A stretch of DNA of 64,000 nucleotides from VAYN01 sp963702075. Lineage in GTDB: Bacteria; Actinomycetota; Thermoleophilia; Solirubrobacterales; 70-9. Both the position numbers and the translations under genes were made by a program. The first letter of the stretch is position 1. Every line of letters begins with the position of its first letter. The notes under the pieces were generated by a model, which saw nothing but the letters and a program-made list of their open reading frames with translations, had not been told where the DNA came from and made no database searches. Shown one piece after another: positions 1 to 10,714 of this stretch. Location of the stretch: positions 1-64,000 of the forward strand of contig OY969703.1 of the NCBI GenBank assembly GCA_963702075.1. Reading direction: 5' to 3'.

Positions 1-54
1 CCTTATGCGTGCTATGCAGGCAAAAGGAACAGCTAACGTCGCCGTCGGCGGCGC

Positions 55-1158
55 TCACCCGGCCTTGACCCCGCTCTTCGACTCGATCGTCTCCAGCATC
101 TCGTTCCATGACTTGTTGAAGCTCTCTTTGCCCTCCTCCTGGAGGCGGGTCGCCAGAGCGGCGACGTCGATGCCGGCGTCGTCGAACTCGGCCAGCACCT
201 GCTCGGCGTTGCCGCCGTCGCTGGGGAGAAGGTCGGTCACCTGGCCGTGGTCGGCGAAGGCCTTCAGCGTCGGCTCGGGCATCGTGTTGACCGTGAACGG
301 GGAGGCGAAGGCCTCGATGTAGAGGGTGTCGGAGGCGTCGGGGTCCTTGGTCCCGGTGCTCGCCCAGAGCAGCCGCTGCGGCCGCGCGCCCTCGTTCATC
401 AGGCGGCGCATCCGGTCGGACTCCAGCAGCTGGTTGTAGGCGCGGTAGGCGCGGCCGCCGATCGCGATCCCGAGCCGGTTGACGAGCTGCCCGGGGACGT
501 CCTTGGCGACGGCGACGTCCCAGCGGCTCATGAAGATCGAGGCGACGGAGGCGACGTTCGGGTCGAGCCCCGCCTCGATCCGTCGCTCGATCCCGCGCAT
601 GTAGGCGTCGGCGGCACCGAGGTACTGCTTGTCGTCGAAGAGCAGGGTGACGTTGATCGGGATGCCGGCGAAGATCGACTCCTCGATCGCCTCGCGTCCC
701 GCCTGCGTGCCGGGGATCTTGATGTAGAGGTTCTCGCGCTCGCCCTTGGCGTGGAGCGCCTTTGCCTCCTCGATCGTCGCCGCCGAGTCGTCGGCGATCA
801 GCGGCGAGACCTCGAGCGAGCAATAACCATCGACTCGGGACGTGCGGCGGTGGACGTCGGCGAAGAGGTCGCAGGCGTCGCGCAGGTCGGCCAGGGCCAG
901 CTCGAAGAAGATCTTCTCGGTCTCGGTAGCGCCGACGCCCTCGCCGGCGGCGGCCTTCGGCGCCTCCTCGGCGATCTGCTCGTCGTAGGCGTCGCCGGCG
1001 CCGATCGCCTTGTCGAAGATCGACGGGTTCGAGGTCAGACCGGTGACCGAGAGGTCGCGGATGTAGCCCTCGAGGACCCCGTCGCGGAGCATCGGGCGGG
1101 TGATGTTGTCGAGCCAGAGGCTCTGGCCCAGTTCGTGCAGACGCTCGGTGGGTTTCAT
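55..1158 (-). CDS. tal: Transaldolase
   Basis: Transfers a dihydroxyacetone unit between sugar phosphates in the non-oxidative pentose-phosphate pathway (cytoplasm). The 367-residue protein opens with the family signature LDNITRP and SVTGLTSNPSIF (about residues 16-47). It carries the Schiff-base lysine in NLYIKIPGT (Lys147). The length fits the longer actinobacterial transaldolases. The ATG start lies 14 nt after the transketolase stop, so tkt and tal are almost certainly one transcript. Nothing appears broken. Identification is by family motifs and context and is secure. Confidence 0.96.
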   Translation of the reverse strand: MKPTERLHELGQSLWLDNITRPMLRDGVLEGYIRDLSVTGLTSNPSIFDKAIGAGDAYDEQIAEEAPKAAAGEGVGATETEKIFFELALADLRDACDLFADVHRRTSRVDGYCSLEVSPLIADDSAATIEEAKALHAKGERENLYIKIPGTQAGREAIEESIFAGIPINVTLLFDDKQYLGAADAYMRGIERRIEAGLDPNVASVASIFMSRWDVAVAKDVPGQLVNRLGIAIGGRAYRAYNQLLESDRMRRLMNEGARPQRLLWASTGTKDPDASDTLYIEAFASPFTVNTMPEPTLKAFADHGQVTDLLPSDGGNAEQVLAEFDDAGIDVAALATRLQEEGKESFNKSWNEMLETIESKSGVKAG

Positions 1159-1172
1159 GCGGAGGACCCTCC

Positions 1173-3230
1173 TCAGATGGTTGGGTTCGCGGCGGTGCGC
1201 TCGGCGACTTCGCGAGCCACCGTGACGACGTTGTCGACGGTGAAGCCGAACTCGGCCTCGACGTCCGCAAACGGCGCCGACTGTCCAAAGGTACTCATAC
1301 CCATGATCGCGCCCTCCCTACCGACGTAGCGCTCCCAACCGAGGGTCGAACCCTCCTCGATCGAGACCCGGGCGGCGATCTCCGGCGGCAGCACCTCGTC
1401 GCGGTAGGACTGGTCCTGCTTCTCGAAGATCTCCCAGCAGGGAAGGCTGACGACGCGGCTGCGGATCTCGTCCTTCAGCTGCTCGTGGGCGCCGAGCGCG
1501 AGCTGAACCTCGCTGCCGGTGGCGATCAGGATCAGCTCCGGCTCGCCGTCCTCGGGGTCGGCGAGGACGTAGCCGCCGCGCTGGGCGCCCGCCGCCGAGG
1601 CGTACTTAGAGCGGTCGAAGACCGGCACCGTCTGGCGGGTCATCACCATCGCGACCGGGCAGTGGGTGCGGTTGAGGGCGATCTTCCAGGCCTCGGTCAC
1701 CTCGTTGGCGTCGGCGGGGCGGATCACGTCGAGGTGGGGCATCGCCCGCAGACCGGCGAGCTGCTCGATCGGCTGATGGGTTGGGCCGTCCTCGCCAAGG
1801 CCGATCGAGTCGTGGGTGAAGAGGTGGACGACCGGCAGCTCCATCAGCGCCGAGAGGCGGATCCCGGCCTTGCCGTAATCGGAGAAGGTGAGGTAGGTCG
1901 ACCAGAGCGGCCGCAGCTTCGCCGTCGACATCCCGTTGCAGGCCGCGGCGGCGCCGTGTTCGCGGATCCCGAAGTGGACCTGGCGGCCGTCGTAGCTGCC
2001 CGGCTCGTACTGGTCGGAGTCGCTGAGCCGGACCGAGGTCGAGTCGGTGAGGTCGCAGGAGCCGGCGATCAGCCACGGCACCCGCTCGGCGATCGCGTTC
2101 TGGACCTTGTTCGAAGCCTTGCGGGTCGCGAGCCCCTTCTCTTCGTCGGCCTCGAAGGTCGGCAAGTCAGCGTCCCAGCCGTCGGGCAGGCCGCGGTGCT
2201 GCATCAGCTCCAGCTCGCCCGCCAGCTCGGGCTTGTCCTGCTTGTAGCTCTCGAAGGTCTCGACCCAGGCGTTGTGCAGCTCGGCGCCACGCTTGCCGAT
2301 CACCTCGTCGAAGCGCTCGCGGACGCCGTCGGGGACGAGGAACTTGGCGTCCTTCGGCCAGCCGTAGGCCTCCTTGGTCAGTTCGATCTCCTCTTCGCCG
2401 AGCGGTTCGCCGTGGGCGGACTCGGTGTCCTGCTTGTTCGGCGAGCCCCAGCCGATGTGGCTGTCGACGACGATCAAGGTCGGGCGACCGGTCTCGGCCT
2501 TGAACTCCTCGAAGGCTCGCCCGAGAAGTTGGGCGTCGTTGGCGTCGCCGACCCGCAGCACGTTCCAGCCGTAGCCCTCGAAGCGGCTGAGGACGTCGTC
2601 GCTGAAGGCCAGCGCCGTGTCGCCGTCGATCGAGATGTGGTTGTTGTCGAAGAGCCAGCAGAGGTTGTCGAGTTTGAGGTGCCCGGCGAGAGAGGCGGCT
2701 TCGTGGGAGATGCCCTCCTGCAGGCAGCCGTCGCCGGCGATCGCGTAGGTGTCGAAGTCGAAGATCTCGGTGCCGTACCGCGCCCCGAGCCATTTCGAGG
2801 CCATCGCCATCCCGACCGAGGTGCCGACGCCCTGGCCGAGCGGCCCGGTCGTGGTCTCGACGCCGGTGGTCCAGCGGTACTCGGGGTGGCCGGGCGTGCG
2901 CGAGTGCAGCTGGCGGAAGTTTTCGATCTCCTCGAGGCCGCAGGCGGGTTCATCGGTGACGTTGTAGTCCTCGTCGACCTTGCGGACGCCGGTGAGGAAG
3001 AGCATCGAGTACAGGAGCATCGAGGCGTGGCCGGCCGAGAGCACGAAGCGATCGCGGTTCGGCCAGATCGGGTTCGCCGGGTCGTAGCGCAGGTGGTTCT
3101 GCCAGAGCTCGTAGGCGACGGGAGCCATCGACATCGGCGTCCCCGGGTGGCCTGAGTTCGCCTTCTGGACGGCGTCCATCGAGAGGGTGCGGATGGTGTT
3201 GATTGCGAGCTGATCGATGTCCTGAGTCAT
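1173..3230 (-). CDS. tkt: Transketolase
   Basis: Thiamine-diphosphate enzyme moving two-carbon units in the non-oxidative pentose-phosphate pathway. It is 685 residues, the normal full length. The N-terminus has NTIRTLSMDAVQKANSGHPG. The ThDP/Mg motif begins GDGCLQEG and ends near LCWLFDNNHISIDG. The pyrimidine-domain segment FGIREHGAAAACNGMS and the DSIGLGEDGPTHQPIEQL loop are intact. It is the first gene of the tkt-tal pair on the minus strand. A lone serine/threonine kinase gene follows upstream on the same strand, 46 nt away. Confidence 0.97.
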   Translation of the reverse strand: MTQDIDQLAINTIRTLSMDAVQKANSGHPGTPMSMAPVAYELWQNHLRYDPANPIWPNRDRFVLSAGHASMLLYSMLFLTGVRKVDEDYNVTDEPACGLEEIENFRQLHSRTPGHPEYRWTTGVETTTGPLGQGVGTSVGMAMASKWLGARYGTEIFDFDTYAIAGDGCLQEGISHEAASLAGHLKLDNLCWLFDNNHISIDGDTALAFSDDVLSRFEGYGWNVLRVGDANDAQLLGRAFEEFKAETGRPTLIVVDSHIGWGSPNKQDTESAHGEPLGEEEIELTKEAYGWPKDAKFLVPDGVRERFDEVIGKRGAELHNAWVETFESYKQDKPELAGELELMQHRGLPDGWDADLPTFEADEEKGLATRKASNKVQNAIAERVPWLIAGSCDLTDSTSVRLSDSDQYEPGSYDGRQVHFGIREHGAAAACNGMSTAKLRPLWSTYLTFSDYGKAGIRLSALMELPVVHLFTHDSIGLGEDGPTHQPIEQLAGLRAMPHLDVIRPADANEVTEAWKIALNRTHCPVAMVMTRQTVPVFDRSKYASAAGAQRGGYVLADPEDGEPELILIATGSEVQLALGAHEQLKDEIRSRVVSLPCWEIFEKQDQSYRDEVLPPEIAARVSIEEGSTLGWERYVGREGAIMGMSTFGQSAPFADVEAEFGFTVDNVVTVAREVAERTAANPTI

Positions 3231-3276
3231 GAGGCCCGATCCTAGATGTTTGGCGCCGCCGCCCTCAGCGCCGCTG

Positions 3277-5079
3277 TCAGGGCTCGATCCGGGTGACGGT
3301 GCCGTCTCCGTTATTTGCGACCCAAACCGCGTCGCCGCCCACGGCGACGGCGCCTGGTTCGGGGCCGACCTGGATCGGGTCGCCTTCGACTTCGCCCGAG
3401 TCGAGGTCGATCTTGGTGACGGTGTCGTCGGCGGCGTTGGCGACCCAGATGGCGCTGGTCCCGGCGTCGATTCCGCCCGGCTTGCTGCCCACCGTGACCT
3501 GAGCCCGCACTTCGCGCAGCGAGGGGTCGATCTCCGTCACCGTGCCCCCGGGAGGATTGGTGACCCAGACGGCGCCCTGGGCGATGGTGATGCCGGCGGG
3601 GCGGGGGCCTGCCAGGATCGGATCTCCCGGTTCGAGCGTGCCGAGGTCGATCCGGCGCACGCTCGCGGTCGAGGAGCTCGAAGCCCAGAGGCCGCCCGCG
3701 CCCACCGCCAGCCGCAGCGGCGCCGCCGCCGGGGGCAGCCGGGTGCGGATGCGGCGGCCGCTTTCCGCGTTGACAACGGCGATGCCGCTGCCGTCTTCGT
3801 CGGCGACCCAGACGCGCCGCGGATCGGCGCTGAGGGCGATCGGCCCGGGAGCGCCGGGGATCGGGATCGCCTGCCTCTGCCGCAGGGTCTTCGAGTCGAG
3901 GCGCAAGAGCTCGTGTCGGCGCGGGTCGGTCACCCAGAGCCACTTGCTGCCGATCGCGACGCCGGAGATGCCACGGCGGAGGGTGACCTGCCGGAGCTGA
4001 TCCCCGCTCGCGGGGTCGAGCCGGGTCACGGTGCCGTCCCGCTCGCTCGTCACCCAGGCGCCCTGACCGTCGGCGGTGATCCGCAGCGGCGGGGTGCCGA
4101 CCGCGATCGGCGCCGAGACGCTCGGGCCGTCGCTGCCGAGCAGGAGGAAGAGGACGGCCGCGGCGATCGCAATCGCGATCACCCCGAAGCCGCTGCAGAT
4201 CCAGAGCGCCGCCCGTCTCCCCCTCAGGCCAAACCAACCTTGGGAGGCGTTGGGCACGGTGGTCCGCTCGCTGCGGTCGTGGGAGAGGACGGCGGTTGGC
4301 CGCAACTCGGAGCCCACGCCGGCGCGGGCGGCGGCGATCAGCTCGTCGGCGCTGCGGTAGCGGTCGAGCGGGTCTTTGGCGGTTGCTCGGCGGATCGCCT
4401 CCTCCACCCCCTGCGGCAGCTCCGGCTCGGTGTCGGCTTCGGCCCGCACGAAAGGAGCGACGCCGGTCAGCGCCTCGTAGAGGACGCAGCCGAGCGAGTA
4501 GACGTCGGCGGCGGGGCCGATCGAGTCGCCGCGCCACTGCTCCGGCGACATGTAGTGAGCGGTGCCGACGACCGAGGCGCTGCCGGATTCGCTGTCGTCG
4601 AAGACCTTGGCGAGGCCGAAGTCCGAGAGGTAGGCGTGGTCGCCTTCGACGAGGATGTTGTGGGGCTTGACGTCGCGGTGGACGATCCCGGCGGCGTGGG
4701 CGGCGTCGAGGGCGTCGGCGACCTGGCCGAGGAGGTCGAGTGCGCGGGCGGGCGGCAGCTGCCCCTCGCGGTCGATCAGCCCCTTCAGGTCGCCGCCTTT
4801 GATCAGACGCATCGCCACGATCAACTCGCCGTTTACCTCGCGCGAGTCGTAGATCGGGACGACTGCGGGGTGGTCGAGCCGGGCGGCGAGGCGGGACTCG
4901 CGGAGGAAGCGCTCGCGGAAGCCGTCGCGGTCGGCAAGCTCGCGGGCGATCACCTTCAGGGCAACGGGCCGTTCGAGGCCCAGGTGGGTGGCGCGGTAGA
5001 CGACGCCCATGCCGCCGCGCGCGATCAGCCCCTCGATGCGGTAGCCGGCGACCTCGGTTCCGATTGAGAAGTCCCCCAC
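3277..5079 (-). CDS. Membrane Ser/Thr protein kinase with extracellular beta-propeller sensor
   Basis: PknB/PknD-type receptor kinase. The cytoplasmic kinase domain (about residues 1-260) shows the glycine loop ARGGMGVVY, the VALKVI lysine, HRDVKPHN, DFGLAK and MSPEQ. One transmembrane helix follows (WICSGFGVIAIAIAAAVLFLL). The C-terminal half has about six YVTN/NHL-like repeats ('VWVTNPPGGTVTEIDP', 'IWVANAADDTVTKIDL'), predicted outside the cell. I chose the GTG at 5079 (VGDFSIGTEVAGYRIEGLI) because kinases of this type begin about 10 residues before the glycine loop. The earlier in-frame GTG at 5127 falls inside a 17-bp hairpin. The DNA ahead of 5079 reads TATAACCGCGGG then GTG, so a leaderless start is possible. 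Confidence 0.9.
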   Translation of the reverse strand: MGDFSIGTEVAGYRIEGLIARGGMGVVYRATHLGLERPVALKVIARELADRDGFRERFLRESRLAARLDHPAVVPIYDSREVNGELIVAMRLIKGGDLKGLIDREGQLPPARALDLLGQVADALDAAHAAGIVHRDVKPHNILVEGDHAYLSDFGLAKVFDDSESGSASVVGTAHYMSPEQWRGDSIGPAADVYSLGCVLYEALTGVAPFVRAEADTEPELPQGVEEAIRRATAKDPLDRYRSADELIAAARAGVGSELRPTAVLSHDRSERTTVPNASQGWFGLRGRRAALWICSGFGVIAIAIAAAVLFLLLGSDGPSVSAPIAVGTPPLRITADGQGAWVTSERDGTVTRLDPASGDQLRQVTLRRGISGVAIGSKWLWVTDPRRHELLRLDSKTLRQRQAIPIPGAPGPIALSADPRRVWVADEDGSGIAVVNAESGRRIRTRLPPAAAPLRLAVGAGGLWASSSSTASVRRIDLGTLEPGDPILAGPRPAGITIAQGAVWVTNPPGGTVTEIDPSLREVRAQVTVGSKPGGIDAGTSAIWVANAADDTVTKIDLDSGEVEGDPIQVGPEPGAVAVGGDAVWVANNGDGTVTRIEP

Positions 5080-5111
5080 CCCGCGGTTATATCGCTGGAC
5101 AAGGCGCTGGC

Positions 5112-5150
5112 GAGAGGCGCTCCCCACGCGAACCGTGGGAAGCGCCTCTC
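5112..5150 (-). terminator. Hairpin terminator between TolB-like gene and kinase gene
   Basis: A 17-bp inverted repeat (GAGAGGCGCT then CCCACG, paired with CGTGGG then AGCGCCTCTC; one G-T pair) closes a 5-nt loop GTTCG. It lies 71 nt after the TolB-like stop and ahead of the kinase gene. There is no U-tract, as is common in high-GC actinobacteria. It could also be a regulatory hairpin in a kinase 5' leader. Confidence 0.65.
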
Positions 5151-5220
5151 GAACCGGGCCGTTGCCGTGCTGCCGGCGGGACCTCTCCGAGCAGGACCCT
5201 CCTCGTTTGAGCTGGTGGTC

Positions 5221-6303
5221 CTACCGGTGGGGGACCGGCTGCCAGGCGACGATCGGGCCGATCGCGGTGGTCACTTCGCCGCTCGAGTAGCCGACTACTT
5301 CGGCGTAGCTGCGACGACCGGTGCTGACGTCGATCACCGAGAGCGACTGTTCCCCCTCGGGGGTTTCGGTGAAGGTCGCGACCTGCTTGCCGTCGGAGGA
5401 GAAGACGCTGTTGACGTGGGCGTTGTCCGGCAGGTCGGAGAGCTTGCGGCCCTTGCCGCCGAGCTGCTTGACCCAGAGGCCCTGGTCGCGGCGGAAGAGG
5501 ATCGTGCGGCCGTTGCCGGTCACGTCCTCGACGTAGGCCGAGCCTGCACCGGCGATCACCTTTTTGGCGTGTTTGCCGTCGATGCCCATCTTGTAGACGT
5601 CGGCGTAGGCGCTCGGGCCTTCGCCGTTCTCGCCGCGGCTGTAGACGATGGTCGTGTTGAGCACGTTGGGGGCGTACTCGTCGATGCCGGCGGTCTTGGT
5701 CAGGCGCCGCATCTTCGCGCCGCTGGGGCGGACGGTGTAGATGTCGTCGTTGGAGCCGCCGCCCGCCGCCGAGGTGCGGACGAAGGCGATCGTGCGGCCG
5801 TCGGGCGAGAACGAGGCTTCGTGCTCGTCACCTTCGGAAGCGGCGATCGCGTGCGGGGTGCCGCCGCTGACGCTGACCGTGAAGAGGTCGTTGGGGGCGT
5901 CGGCGGCGGTCTGCCGCTGGAAGACGACGAAGCGGGCGTTCGGCGAGATCAGGGGCCGCGAGTCCAGCTCGGCGCCGCTGGTCAACCGTTTCTCCCCGGA
6001 GCCGTCGGCCCGGATCGCGAAGACGTCCCCTTCGCGGACGAAGGCGATCGTGTGCCCGTCGGCCGAGAATGACGGTTCCGTATCGGCAGGGTTTTCGGTC
6101 AGCTGGTTGAGATGCCGGTCTTTGACCGCGAACAGCCCGCCTTCCGGCGCTTTGGGCGGCAGGACTTTTTCGCCTTCTTTGTAGATGCGGTGGTCTTCGG
6201 TGACCTTCGAGAAGACGATCGCCCCGCCGGCGGCAGAGGCACTCGCAGGAATGGCCAGTGCGAGGAGGGCGACGAAGACGGTGATGAGGCTTCTTTTGAA
6301 CAT
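5221..6303 (-). CDS. Secreted TolB-like / PD40 beta-propeller protein
   Basis: The 360-residue protein has a classic signal peptide (FKRSLITVFVALLALAIPASASAAG). At least five PD40/TolB-type blades follow, seen as SFSADGHTIAFVREG, LISPNARFVVFQRQ, SFSPDGRTIAFVRT and VFSSDGKQVATFTE. Such propellers are ligand- or protein-binding scaffolds, so no enzymatic role is assigned. It lies upstream of the kinase gene on the same strand, with a strong hairpin between them, so they are probably separate transcripts. It is exported and probably extracellular. Confidence 0.8.
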   Translation of the reverse strand: MFKRSLITVFVALLALAIPASASAAGGAIVFSKVTEDHRIYKEGEKVLPPKAPEGGLFAVKDRHLNQLTENPADTEPSFSADGHTIAFVREGDVFAIRADGSGEKRLTSGAELDSRPLISPNARFVVFQRQTAADAPNDLFTVSVSGGTPHAIAASEGDEHEASFSPDGRTIAFVRTSAAGGGSNDDIYTVRPSGAKMRRLTKTAGIDEYAPNVLNTTIVYSRGENGEGPSAYADVYKMGIDGKHAKKVIAGAGSAYVEDVTGNGRTILFRRDQGLWVKQLGGKGRKLSDLPDNAHVNSVFSSDGKQVATFTETPEGEQSLSVIDVSTGRRSYAEVVGYSSGEVTTAIGPIVAWQPVPHR

Positions 6304-6424
6304 CGGATGCTCCTTTCCGAGCGATCAGTGTTTGCGTACACCGATGCTCGGGGTCGGAGGCGTGCCGCCCAATGACAGTCGCGCCACCCACCGGGCCACG
6401 TTTGGCCCGGTCCGAGTCAGCCGC

Positions 6425-6467
6425 GAGTCTGTGAAAACCGTTGCTGTACGCCGGTTTTCACAGACTC
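6425..6467 (-). terminator. Perfect 16-bp hairpin after the FHA gene
   Basis: GAGTCTGTGAAAACCG at 6425-6440 is the exact reverse complement of 6452-6467, with an 11-nt loop. It lies 15 nt downstream of the FHA-protein stop. The rest of the 6304-6481 gap shows nothing else recognisable and should contain the promoter of the TolB-like gene. Confidence 0.75.
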
Positions 6468-6481
6468 GATGAAGAGATCCC

Positions 6482-7069
6482 TCAGCGGGGGCGGTCGAGG
6501 CCTAGTTCGATTACGCGGGCGGCGATTTGGCGGGGGCGGTCGCGGCCGCTGTCGCCGGGGACGTCGAGTTTGGTTGCGAGGGCGTCGAGGCGGCGTTGGG
6601 CGGTGCGCTCGCTGACGTGGAGCTCGGTGGCGATCTCGGCGCGGGTGGCGGGACGGCCGGCGAAGGCGCCCTCGGTGCGGTAGGGAGCGACGAGGGCGGC
6701 GGCGGTCGCCCGCTCCTCCTCGTTCAGCGCCACCGCGGGCTCGGAGGCGGCGACGGTCGCGCCGACCGGGGTGATGTCGCCGGTCTTCACTTCCAGGCGA
6801 TGGCCGCCGACGATCAGCGTGTCGCCGTCGCGCAGGCGCCGCGGCCGGTCCAGCGGCTCGCCGTTCAGCGCCGTGCCGTTGCGGCTGTCGAGGTCGGTCG
6901 CCATCAGCACCTCGCCCTTCCGTTCGATCTCCAGGTGGTTCCAGGAGACCGCCTCGTCCTCGAGCACAACGTCGGCCTCAGGCGAACGCCCAACCACGGT
7001 CCGCTCCCCACTCAGCGCAACCGAGTGCGGTGCTTTGCCACTCGCCGAAATCCAAAGCCTGGGATCCAT
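6482..7069 (-). CDS. FHA domain protein with C-terminal helix-turn-helix
   Basis: The 195-residue protein binds phosphothreonine through an N-terminal FHA domain (about residues 15-95). This shows the GRSPEADVVL strand, the SWNHLEIE segment (VSxxHxxI-type) and DLDSRNGTALNG. A C-terminal wHTH-like module (about 130-195, RAEIATELHVSERTAQRRLDALATKL) suggests DNA binding. Together these suggest a transcription factor read by Ser/Thr phosphorylation. The kinase gene 1.4 kb away is a plausible but unproven partner. Confidence 0.85.
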   Translation of the reverse strand: MDPRLWISASGKAPHSVALSGERTVVGRSPEADVVLEDEAVSWNHLEIERKGEVLMATDLDSRNGTALNGEPLDRPRRLRDGDTLIVGGHRLEVKTGDITPVGATVAASEPAVALNEEERATAAALVAPYRTEGAFAGRPATRAEIATELHVSERTAQRRLDALATKLDVPGDSGRDRPRQIAARVIELGLDRPR

Positions 7070-7106
7070 CGCGTGCGAGCTTAAAACGAGGAACGGACCG
7101 GCCCCT

Positions 7107-7177
7107 CCCGCGGGTGGCGACGATGCCGAGGACTCTCCCGATAGGGAGAGCCCGGTATCGGAGACAGGACCCGCGGG
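7107..7177 (-). repeat. 71-nt structured element, copy 1
   Basis: Three nested stems: outer CCCGCGGGT/ACCCGCGGG (7107-7115 with 7169-7177), middle CGATGCCG/CGGTATCG (one G-T pair), inner CTCTCCC/GGGAGAG with loop GATA. Fixed internal loops are GGCGA/GAGACAGG and AGGA/CC. It starts 8 nt after the ahcY stop and is transcribed from the minus strand. See the copies at 18393, 24589 and 47336. Confidence 0.9.
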
Positions 7178-7185
7178 CCGGGCGG

Positions 7186-8625
<1,440 letters not shown>

Positions 8626-8639
8626 CGGAGCAATGTAGC

Positions 8640-9302
8640 GTGCCGCTCGTGAACACGCCTGACGACGAGAAGCGCCTCGCCGCCGAGGCCGCAGCCGAGC
8701 TGGTCGGGAGCGGGATGACGGTCGGATTGGGAACCGGTTCCACCGTTGCCCACCTGCTGCCGGCGCTCGCCCGCCGCGGCCTCGCCGACATTCGCTGCGT
8801 CGCCACCTCGGTCGCGACCGAAGAACAGGCGCGCGAGCTGGGGGTTCCGGTCGAGGAGTTCGACCGCCTGCAGCGGCTCGACATCGCGATCGACGGCACC
8901 GACGAGGTGACGCCCGACGGCTGGCTGATCAAGGGCGGCGGCGGCGCCCACCTGCGCGAGAAGATCGTCGCCGCGGCGGCCACGCGCTTCGTCGTCATCT
9001 GCGACTCGAGCAAGCCGGTCGCCTCGCTGCGCGGCCCGGTGCCGCTGGAGCTGTTCGGCTTCGGCGCCGCCTCGACCCTGGAGCGACTCGGCGGCGACGT
9101 CGAACTCCGCGACGTTCCCCCCTCCCCCGACGGCGGCCTGATCGCCGACTACCGCGGCCCCGGACTGGACGACCCAGGGGCGCTGGCGGCGCGGCTGGAG
9201 TCCGATCCCGGCGTCGCCGCACATGGCCTCTTTCCCCCGGCTATGGTGAGCGAGGTTTTCGTGGCAAAGGGAGAAGTCGTGGACCGCACCAGTTTCAGCT
9301 GA
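8640..9302 (+). CDS. rpiA: Ribose-5-phosphate isomerase A
   Basis: Interconverts ribose-5-phosphate and ribulose-5-phosphate. It is 220 residues, the usual RpiA size. Visible signatures are GLGTGSTVAHLL, the substrate-loop DIAIDGTDEV (catalytic Asp) and IKGGGGAHLREKIVA (catalytic Lys and Glu). The start is GTG at 8640, only 14 nt from the divergent ahcY start, so the two promoters must overlap the coding ends or be leaderless. It belongs with tal, tkt, gnd, pgl and zwf in this window. Confidence 0.96.
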   Translation: MPLVNTPDDEKRLAAEAAAELVGSGMTVGLGTGSTVAHLLPALARRGLADIRCVATSVATEEQARELGVPVEEFDRLQRLDIAIDGTDEVTPDGWLIKGGGGAHLREKIVAAAATRFVVICDSSKPVASLRGPVPLELFGFGAASTLERLGGDVELRDVPPSPDGGLIADYRGPGLDDPGALAARLESDPGVAAHGLFPPAMVSEVFVAKGEVVDRTSFS

Positions 9303-9321
9303 CCCAAAAGGAGACCTCTGC

Positions 9322-10689
9322 ATGACCGACTTCAGCGGATTGGCGATCGCCGGCCGAGTCGCCACCCCGGATGACGCGGACTGGGACCAGGCGCGCCAAG
9401 CCTGGAACCTCGCCGCCGACCTGCGCCCGGAGGCGGTCGCCTTCGTCGAGAGCGCCGATGACGTTGCGGCCACGGTTCGCTTCGCCGCCGAGAACGGCCT
9501 GCGGGTGGCGGGACAGGGCACCGGCCACGGCGCCGTGGCCCTGCGCTCGCTCGAGGATGCGATCCTGATCAAGACCGAGCGGATGCGCGGCATCGAGATC
9601 GATGCCGAGGCCCAGACCGCACGGGTCGAAGCGGGGACCCTGGTGCTCGAGCTGAGCGAAGCCGCCGGTGCCCACGGGCTCAGCGGCCTACCCGGCTCTT
9701 CCCCCGACGTCGGCGTCGTCGGCTACCACCTCGGCGGCGGGCTCAGCTGGCTCGGCCGCCGCTACGGCTTCGCCTGCAACCGCGTGCGGGCGATCGAGCT
9801 GGTCACCGCCGACGGCGAGCAGCGGACGATCGACGCCGAGAACGACCCCGACCTGTTCTGGGCGCTGCGGGGTGGCGGCGGGGATTACGCGGTCGTCACC
9901 GCGCTGCACCTCAACCTGGTTGCGGTCGAGACCGCCTACGCCGGCGTCCTGATCTTCCCGGCCGAGGTCGGCGCCGAGGCCGTTCGCCGCTACCGCGACT
10001 GGGCGGAAGGCGTCTCCGACGACGTCACCTCCGTGGTTCGGTTCATCACCCCGCCCCCCATTCCCGACGTCCCCGAGCCGCTGCGGGGTACGCCGCTGCT
10101 GACGATCGACGCCGCCTGCATCGGCGACAAGGAGGCGGGCGAAGCGACGATCGCACCGCTGCGGGAGATCGGCGAGCCGATCATGGACACCTTCGACCAG
10201 ATTCCCGCCGCCGCCCTCTGCCGGATCCACATGGACCCGGAGACCCCGGTGCCCGGCCTCGGCCATCACCGCGTCCTGCGCGAGCTGCCCGACGAGGCGA
10301 TCGACGCCTTCGCCGGCCTCGCCGGCCCTGGTTCGAACTCGCCCCTGCTGCTGACCGAGATCCGCCACATGGGCGGAGCGCTGGGCCGGCGCGACCCCGA
10401 CGGCGGCGCCCTCTCCCACCTCGACGTCAACTGGGTGATGTTCGGCATCGGCATGCCGATGACCCCCGAGCTAGGCGCAGCCATCGAGGGCCAACTGGAC
10501 CGCTTCGACGATGCGATGGAGCCCTGGGCGGGCGACGGCGGCTACTTCAACTTCGCCGAGCGCCCCTGCGACTCCGACGAAATCCTCCCCCCCGAGGTCT
10601 GCTCACGCCTCGCCGAGGTGAAGCGCCACTGGGACCCCGACGGACGCATCCTCGGCAACCACGCGGTCTCGCTCGATCCGGCTGCATGA
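9322..10689 (+). CDS. FAD-linked oxidoreductase (BBE/VAO family)
   Basis: The 455-residue flavoprotein has an N-terminal FAD-binding PP-loop region (PDDADWDQARQAWN, then VAATVRFAAENGLRVAGQGTGHGA), an LGGGLSWLGRRYGF segment, and a C-terminal berberine-bridge-type region ending GYFNFAERPCD ... RHWDPDGRIL. The His in GTGHGA is where this superfamily attaches flavin. The second attachment Cys of bicovalent members is replaced (GSSPDVGVVGYHLGGG), so at most single attachment is expected. Substrate is unknown. It follows rpiA by 19 nt with an AAGGAGA ribosome site at about 9308, so they may be cotranscribed. Confidence 0.85.
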   Translation: MTDFSGLAIAGRVATPDDADWDQARQAWNLAADLRPEAVAFVESADDVAATVRFAAENGLRVAGQGTGHGAVALRSLEDAILIKTERMRGIEIDAEAQTARVEAGTLVLELSEAAGAHGLSGLPGSSPDVGVVGYHLGGGLSWLGRRYGFACNRVRAIELVTADGEQRTIDAENDPDLFWALRGGGGDYAVVTALHLNLVAVETAYAGVLIFPAEVGAEAVRRYRDWAEGVSDDVTSVVRFITPPPIPDVPEPLRGTPLLTIDAACIGDKEAGEATIAPLREIGEPIMDTFDQIPAAALCRIHMDPETPVPGLGHHRVLRELPDEAIDAFAGLAGPGSNSPLLLTEIRHMGGALGRRDPDGGALSHLDVNWVMFGIGMPMTPELGAAIEGQLDRFDDAMEPWAGDGGYFNFAERPCDSDEILPPEVCSRLAEVKRHWDPDGRILGNHAVSLDPAA

Positions 10690-10714
10690 GCCAGATATGC
10701 AGGTGATTTGAGGG

